A stretch of 64,000 bases of DNA from the NCBI GenBank assembly GCA_011317545.1, contig WUJK01000001.1, positions 4,321,001 to 4,385,000 on the forward strand. The letters are read 5' to 3'. Both the position numbers and the translations under genes were made by a program. The stretch is from Coniella vitis. Taxonomy: Eukaryota; Ascomycota; Sordariomycetes; Diaporthales; Schizoparmaceae. The notes under the pieces are model-generated. The model did not search any database. It had not been told where the DNA came from and saw only the letters and a program-made list of their open reading frames with translations. Positions 59,165 to 64,000 of this stretch are shown here, piece by piece (within the stretch, counting starts at the first letter, position 1; each line of letters starts with the position of its first letter).

Positions 59165-59696
59165 GATGACGGGGCGACTAGGGCGGCGGCTGGGCGTGTG
59201 TGCAGAATGCAGAAGAGATGATATGGCTTTTGTTCTTCCAAGCTGGCCGAGATTGGGCAGAGAGCGCCTTGGTGTCGGTGGCCCCCCCTCTTTATCAAGG
59301 CACACCAGCTACTGTTTACGGATGGCTTTGCGCTCCTTGGAAACAAACAACGGCAGGGTGCGTTTGTTTCCTGGTCACTCTGCATGGAGGAGCGTGCCAA
59401 GTACCGGTACGGAGGATGTTGCTTTGCTGGAATCCTTTGACATGGATGAGAGAAAATCGCCGGCTGACTGCAGAGATAGGCCCCATGTTGTGTGACCATA
59501 AGCAAAAATACAGAGTGCTATTTACAGCCATCACGGGCACTCGGCGGCAAAAGTACTGTACAGTCTGGATTTTGCAAGCCACGAATCAATACCTGCTTCT
59601 CCTGGCCGTCCGTGTACTGGTGACTTTGTAGCACGCTCGCCTGGCTCCTCGTGCTGCTCACCGACCCCGATGCATTCGTCGAGCACTCGCTTCGCT
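59165..59696. other. Intergenic gap, methyltransferase promoter side
   Basis: About 530 bp between the methyltransferase start and the stop of the next same-strand gene. A C-tract near 59281-59287 is present. No gene is supported. Confidence 0.45.
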
Positions 59697-60979
59697 TCAG
59701 TACACCTCGACCGTCCGCTGCACGTGGACCCCATCGCTGGGCCGTGGGGACAGGACGGCCCTGCCAGGCTCCTCGTACACTTGCCGTTCCGCATCCACGT
59801 GGACCTCGCCGCCGTGTGGGCCCAGTGGGATCCAGTCGTCCTTGGCCCACGTCTTGAGCGTCTCGTTGAGCAGCGTGTCGTCTGGATCGCGCCGCTCCTT
59901 GCGGCTGCTGCCCTGCCCAAAGGTCCGCAGCGCGTGTGGCAGCAGGCTGTGCTGGCCCGAGGCCTTGCCCGTGCTGCGCCGTCCGGAACTGCCCACGGTG
60001 CGCGACCAGAGGGACCGCAGCAGGGCGCTCTGGGGCAAGACGGTGCGGTAGATGGGCGCGCAGCAGCAGACGATGCTGAAGGCCATCTGGATCTCGTCCC
60101 ACACGGCGTTGAGGATGTTGGACCCGACGGAGCCGTACGCCTCGCCGATCTTGACGAAGCCAATCACGCCCGACAGGCCGCCGAGCGCAAACAGCACGCT
60201 CAGCTTCCAGCGCGTCTTGCGCGACACCTTGAGCGAGCGCACCATCCAGATGGCCAGCGCCACCATGGCAAAGTCGAGCACGGCGTTGAAGGCCTCGCCG
60301 ACCGCCAGCAGGAGGTTGCTGTCGATGCAGTGGCCCGCCCGTGTCGGGTCCCAGACTTTGGCGACCGGCGTGCACATGAACCACCGGATCCAGAACATGG
60401 CCATGAACCACGCCATGTTGATCGACCCAATCACCCAGAGCCAGATGGTGAAGTGCCGGTTGACGGAAAAGAGCCGCCCATAGAGCGCCAGCAGAGACAT
60501 CTTGGTGAAGAACTGGTTCGTGGGGTACATTGTGTTCATGACATAGCCAACCTGCACTTTGGGCATCAGCAATGTCTTCTCCTTGGGGGCGGGCGACACG
60601 TTGATGCTGCAGAGGGAAACACCCACCTTGTAGATGGCCAGCACAACAGCCGGTGGGAGCGTGCCAGCCTCAAAGACGCTTTTGCCGTCCATGCTGATGA
60701 TGACTAACGCACAAGAAAGAAATATCCATATCAGCACGCTGCTCGCGGGTTGGGAGAGCATGAGAACAAAGTCAAAGTCTTACTCCATAGCACCATCACT
60801 GTGTAAGTCAAGTAAGGTATCAACGCCACCAACGCGAGCCAGTCCTCGGCTCCAATGCTTCTGTTCGCCTTCTTGGTGTTGACGAAGCGCAAAATAGTCG
60901 CCAAAATGCAGATGGGCGCCGTCAGGATGCAGATGAAGAACGCGGCCCGGTAGTCCGCCTCGTCGAAGACTTTCCACAT
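59697..60979 (-). CDS. Fungal rhodopsin-domain (SAT4/PTH11-like) integral membrane protein, cluster-linked
   Basis: Model complement(join(59697..60703, 60784..60979)), 400 aa, one 80-bp phase-1 intron. The start at MWKVFDEADYRAAFF fits the family's short N-terminus. About seven hydrophobic helices are visible: FFICILTAPICILATILRF, WLALVALIPYLTYTVMVLW, AVVLAIYKVGVSL, LWVIGSINMAWFMAMFWIRW, AFNAVLDFAMVALAIWMV, WKLSVLFALGGLSGVIGFV and MAFSIVCCCAPIY. Family words include IGAEDWLALVAL before helix 2, FFTKMSLLALYGRLF and the CTPVAKVWD segment with its Cys. The ~110-residue tail is polar and basic. Members adjacent to secondary-metabolite genes are frequent (for example satratoxin SAT4), but their job is not established. 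It lies between the methyltransferase and the divergent P450. Confidence 0.87.
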
Positions 60980-61430
60980 GATGAGAGAGGTCAGAGGCCT
61001 TTCCGTTCTGGATCTATGCAAAGTTACTGGCTCAAGGAAAAGGGCCAACAGTCGGCGATGGTGCGTGGAAACAAGCACGAGGTCACAGGCCGCGAGATAT
61101 TCATGCCAGGACACAGTGTTAGATACACCAAAAAGGAAAACCAACCAAAAATCATCACTCACACCCTTTCGCATCTTGATGCCGCCGTGCTATCGCAGAT
61201 ATTTGTAGTTCTGGCAGCCGTAGCGCAGCGCCAGTCAGCTGAATTCTGGATATGGACACACTACACACTACATAGTACTATAGTACAGTCGAGACCAAAC
61301 GGTGCTGCGGCGTTGGAGTCGGTATAATTAGATCAATGCCCTGCTGCGTCGAGGGATCCATCAGGTCCGTCTGGACAGCCCGCAATTTTGGTCAGATAGG
61401 TTTCAATCCATTGATGATCGACCGCTGGAG

Positions 61431-61459
61431 GCTGCCTCGCTGCCTCGCTGCCTCGCTGC
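61431..61459. repeat. Tandem GCTGCCTC repeat
   Basis: Three complete copies plus a partial copy of an 8-bp unit in the intergenic region. Confidence 0.8.
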
Positions 61460-61659
61460 AGCTCTTGGAATCCTCCTGATTGGGGATGTAGAGTGACGCT
61501 TCCATATCTTGTGCAACGCCACACGCTGACCCGAAGAATTGGCGTTCATTGTGTGCTACTGCATTATGCATTGTCATCCCCCTTCTACAACTGGTCGTTC
61601 CCCCGGCTCATCCGGCATCCTGCCACATTCCGTTAGCTACGGTACATCCTAGCAAGAAT

Positions 61660-61660
<1 letters not shown>

Positions 61661-61704
<44 letters not shown>
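61661..61704. repeat. (GT)22 microsatellite
   Basis: Forty-four bases of perfect GT followed by about 30 bases of degenerate GT/GGGT repeat, 250-290 bp before the P450 start. Confidence 0.95.
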
Positions 61705-61705
<1 letters not shown>

Positions 61706-61950
61706 GGTGAGTGTGTGGGTGGGTGTGAGTGTGAGGTGCTGGGTTTGAAATCCTGGTGATATTCCTGGCCACATCTGTAGTATTTGAGATCAAAAGTGTC
61801 TTTCTGCCGAGGCAAACGACATCAATTGCCGATAGGATGCTTTGTTCGTCTTCACAGCTCGTTCCCACCGTTCCCTCTCGTGGTTCGTCAAAGGAAGGCA
61901 TCAAAATATGGAACAGTCTTGGAACGAGGCTTGGAGCCGTGACGCCCATC

Positions 61951-62780
61951 ATGGCTACAAGGACTGGCACCTGCGTAAGGATTTCCTCCTCGGTGTCTAG
62001 AACGAGTGAGTGTTTTGAACTGACCCAGGTATATGCAGAAACTTCAGCAGGTGTCTTGATTCTCGTCCTCGCTCTCGTCCTCGGCTCAGTTTTGCTCCGG
62101 TGGCAACAGAAGCAAGAGCTGCGTCCACCGAGCGTGTGGGATCCGATCCCCCATGTGTTTAACACGGTGCAGTTCCTTCTTGACAATCATGCCTTTATGA
62201 AGCGAGTGTTGTACGTTTCAGATGAATCCTCAAGCATCCCTTCCTTCGCGCGTGCACACACTGTCTGTCTCTTTGTAGAATGATTGCCAAGTCAATCTTG
62301 ATCTGTTACATGGCTGCTTGAATAGTGAATTGACTGTTGTATGGTAGGAAAACTATGGGAGATAATGTAAACCTCGTGAACTTCCATTTGGGGACGACGC
62401 AGGTGTACCTCGCACGGGGACCGCGCAACACGCAGACAATCTTCAGCCATCACATGGCCCGCAAGATTGGCAATGAGGAAATCATGGTGCAGAGGGTCTT
62501 CCCCATCCTGTACAAGATGAGCCCGGGCGAGGTGCAGCGCTTTGCTCAAGACGCCTCGGGCCGCAAGCCTACGCCTCTACCTGGCTTGCGCGCCAGCGAC
62601 CATGATGATGAGCAGCAGCAGCAGCAGCAGCAGCATCCACAGCGCCGCCGGTACTGGTTAGACTACGAGCACGTCCACAAAAGCTTCTTGGCCCGCCCGC
62701 AGCACCTCCAGCCGCTCAGTCGCCTCTTCGCGCAGTACTTTGCAGAGAGCCTCGACGAGCAGCAAGACGAGAGCCAAAGC

Positions 62781-62813
<33 letters not shown>

Positions 62814-64000
62814 AGCTGGCGCCTCGAGAGTCTGTGTCGTGGCACGATCGCGAAATGTGCCATTGCTACGCTCCTGGGCCCGCGCGTGTTTGACCTGAAT
62901 CAGGGGGCGGGCAACGGCTTCCTCGATGCGTTCTGGCGTTTCGACGCGCACGTCTTCCAGCTGGCGCTTGGCTTGCCGCGGTGGATGAGCCCGGGCCCGT
63001 ACCGCGCTCAAGACGCCTACCTGGCCATGATCACCAGATACCTGGACGCGGCATGGGCTGCATTTGACTGGGAGTCGCCGACAGCCTGTGAAGCGCCGTG
63101 GGAGCCATGCTTTGGCGCCCGTATCAGCCGTGAGATTGTTGCGTGGCTACGGCAGGCCGATTTTCGAGATGAAGTTGCCGCAGGTGCATTGGGGACCCTC
63201 TTGTTTGCGTGAGTATAAAAAAAACAAAGCCTCTGGATGGGCGTTTGCCAAAACCTTGTATACAATCGTCTCTTTAACAAACTGATCGCATGGACAAACT
63301 ACAGGCAAAACTCCAACACCATCCCCACGATGATGTGGGTGCTCGCTGAGCTCGCACGGGATACGCAGCTCCAGCGATCCATCCGCGCGGAAGTTGCCAC
63401 GGCTCGCGAGGGGGCAGAGGAGGAGACGGGGGCCGGCTTTGACGTGCAGAAGCTCGTGAAACTGCCGCTGTTGCAGTCTGTCTTTACCGAGATCCTGCGC
63501 TTGCACATGCACTTCAATCTGATCCGCCACGTCCGCGAGGAGGGCGTTTCGATGGAGTACGATGCTGTCGTCTCGTCTTGGCGTGCCTCCCAGGGTAGTC
63601 GTTTCTGCGCGATACCGCGCAATGCGATGCTCCAGGCACCGATGATGGTTGCGCATTATGACGAGGCGGTCTGGGGAAAGCCTGGGCATCCTGCGTCCGA
63701 GTTCTGGGCGGAACGCCACGTCAAGTGGGTGAAGAGTGATGGGGAAGAGGAGGAGGATGGCGGCAGAGGGCTCAAGAAAAAGCGCATCTTTTCCATGGCT
63801 GGTCGGCCTAATTCATTCTTCCCTTTCGGTATGTGCCCCCGAACCTGCGTCTTGGGCCAACCCAGACACTTGTTGGCAAACGACAGAGTCCACTGACACT
63901 GGAGCTCCAGGCGGCGGCGAAACCATCTGTCCAGGGCGACATCTTGCCAAGCAGGAAGTGTTCATGGTAGTCGCTCATCTGGTGTCCAGATACACATTTG
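61951..64000 (+). CDS. Cytochrome P450, 3' end beyond window
   Basis: Partial model join(61951..62210, 62348..63208, 63305..63828, 63911..>64000). Introns of 137, 96 and 82 bp all have GT..AG ends and keep the frame. N-terminal membrane anchor at about residues 32-48 (AGVLILVLALVLGSVLL), then the family word PPSVWDPIPHVFNT. I-helix segment NSNTIPTMMWVLAEL, K-helix ExxR in EILR, and the heme loop rebuilt across the last intron as FFPFGGGETICPGRHLAK with the axial Cys. The sequence resembles the fungal group usually annotated as CYP7/8-like. Poly-Gln (62611-62634) and poly-Gly (62781-62808) stretches lie in the B-D helix region, which is unusual. The divergent position next to the PKS group suggests it oxidises the polyketide. 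The start could be further upstream: the frame is open back to 61756. Confidence 0.9.

Larger units (their letters stand above)
60980..61950. promoter_or_regulatory. Divergent intergenic region of membrane protein and P450
   Basis: About 970 bp carrying a CATAGTACTATAGTAC palindrome (61269-61284), an 8-bp tandem repeat GCTGCCTC at 61431-61459 and a long (GT)n run. It is the likely bidirectional control region for the right part of the cluster. No coding gene is supported. Confidence 0.45.

Noticed and set aside
61661..61735. Telomeric or subtelomeric repeat
   Set aside because: It is a plain GT dinucleotide run, with no TTAGGG units anywhere in the window.
1..64000. CRISPR array, bacterial operon or integrated phage
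   Set aside because: No regularly spaced direct repeats and no prokaryotic gene organisation; all genes are eukaryotic with spliceosomal introns.

Overview
The window looks like nuclear DNA of a filamentous ascomycete. Genes are interrupted by short introns (about 50-130 bp, occasionally longer, GT..AG with fungal-type donors), are packed 0.2-3 kb apart on both strands, and belong to typical fungal families: HET, fungal rhodopsin-domain/SAT4-type membrane proteins, an R-terminated reducing polyketide synthase, CYM1, ELP5, SEC22 and an ODC with a very long leader. The overall flavour is Sordariomycete, possibly Hypocreales; that placement is inference and no marker in the window proves it. All gene models below were built by eye from reading frames, splice signals and conserved motifs.

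Positions 1-40,750 are a housekeeping/core block. In order: a coiled-coil protein with a C-terminal ubiquitin-like domain (297-2873 +), COQ10 (4120-4839 -), a TRM140/METTL2-6-8 tRNA m3C methyltransferase (5323-6702 +), a nitronate monooxygenase (6880-7965 -), ornithine decarboxylase (8842-10245 -), the mitochondrial presequence protease CYM1 (13241-16352 -), taxilin (17706-19683 +), a conserved fungal protein of unknown function (21139-22836 +), an aldo/keto reductase (24795-25844 +), a rhodopsin-domain membrane protein (26612-27944 -), a CLPTM1 family protein (29206-31247 +), an uncharacterised zinc-finger-like protein (32974-34773 +), the R-SNARE SEC22 (35298-36084 -), an ASXH-domain chromatin protein (37191-38586 +) and Elongator subunit ELP5 (39313-40749 -). 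Their intergenic gaps repeatedly carry a palindromic CCTAGGTACCT-type motif.

Positions 40,750-48,100 are accessory in character: AT-richer, gene-poor DNA around a HET-domain gene (42729-45179 +), a decayed tRNA-like element near 41.1 kb, and a GNAT acetyltransferase (47292-48074 +).

Positions 48,836-64,000 are a secondary-metabolite gene cluster that runs off the right edge. It comprises a 2,981-residue polyketide synthase with order KS-AT-DH-cMT-inactive ER-KR-ACP-reductase (48836-57862 -), a SAM-dependent methyltransferase (58221-59164 -), a second rhodopsin-domain membrane protein (59697-60979 -) and a divergent cytochrome P450 (61951 to beyond 64000 +). The expected logic is assembly of a C-methylated reduced polyketide, reductive release as an aldehyde or alcohol, then methylation and oxidation. 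The PKS enoylreductase looks dead and no trans-acting ER is visible, so one may lie beyond the right edge. This cluster is the best candidate for an undescribed system. Its coding sequences also carry several long trinucleotide-repeat tracts (poly-Ser, poly-Gly, poly-Gln).
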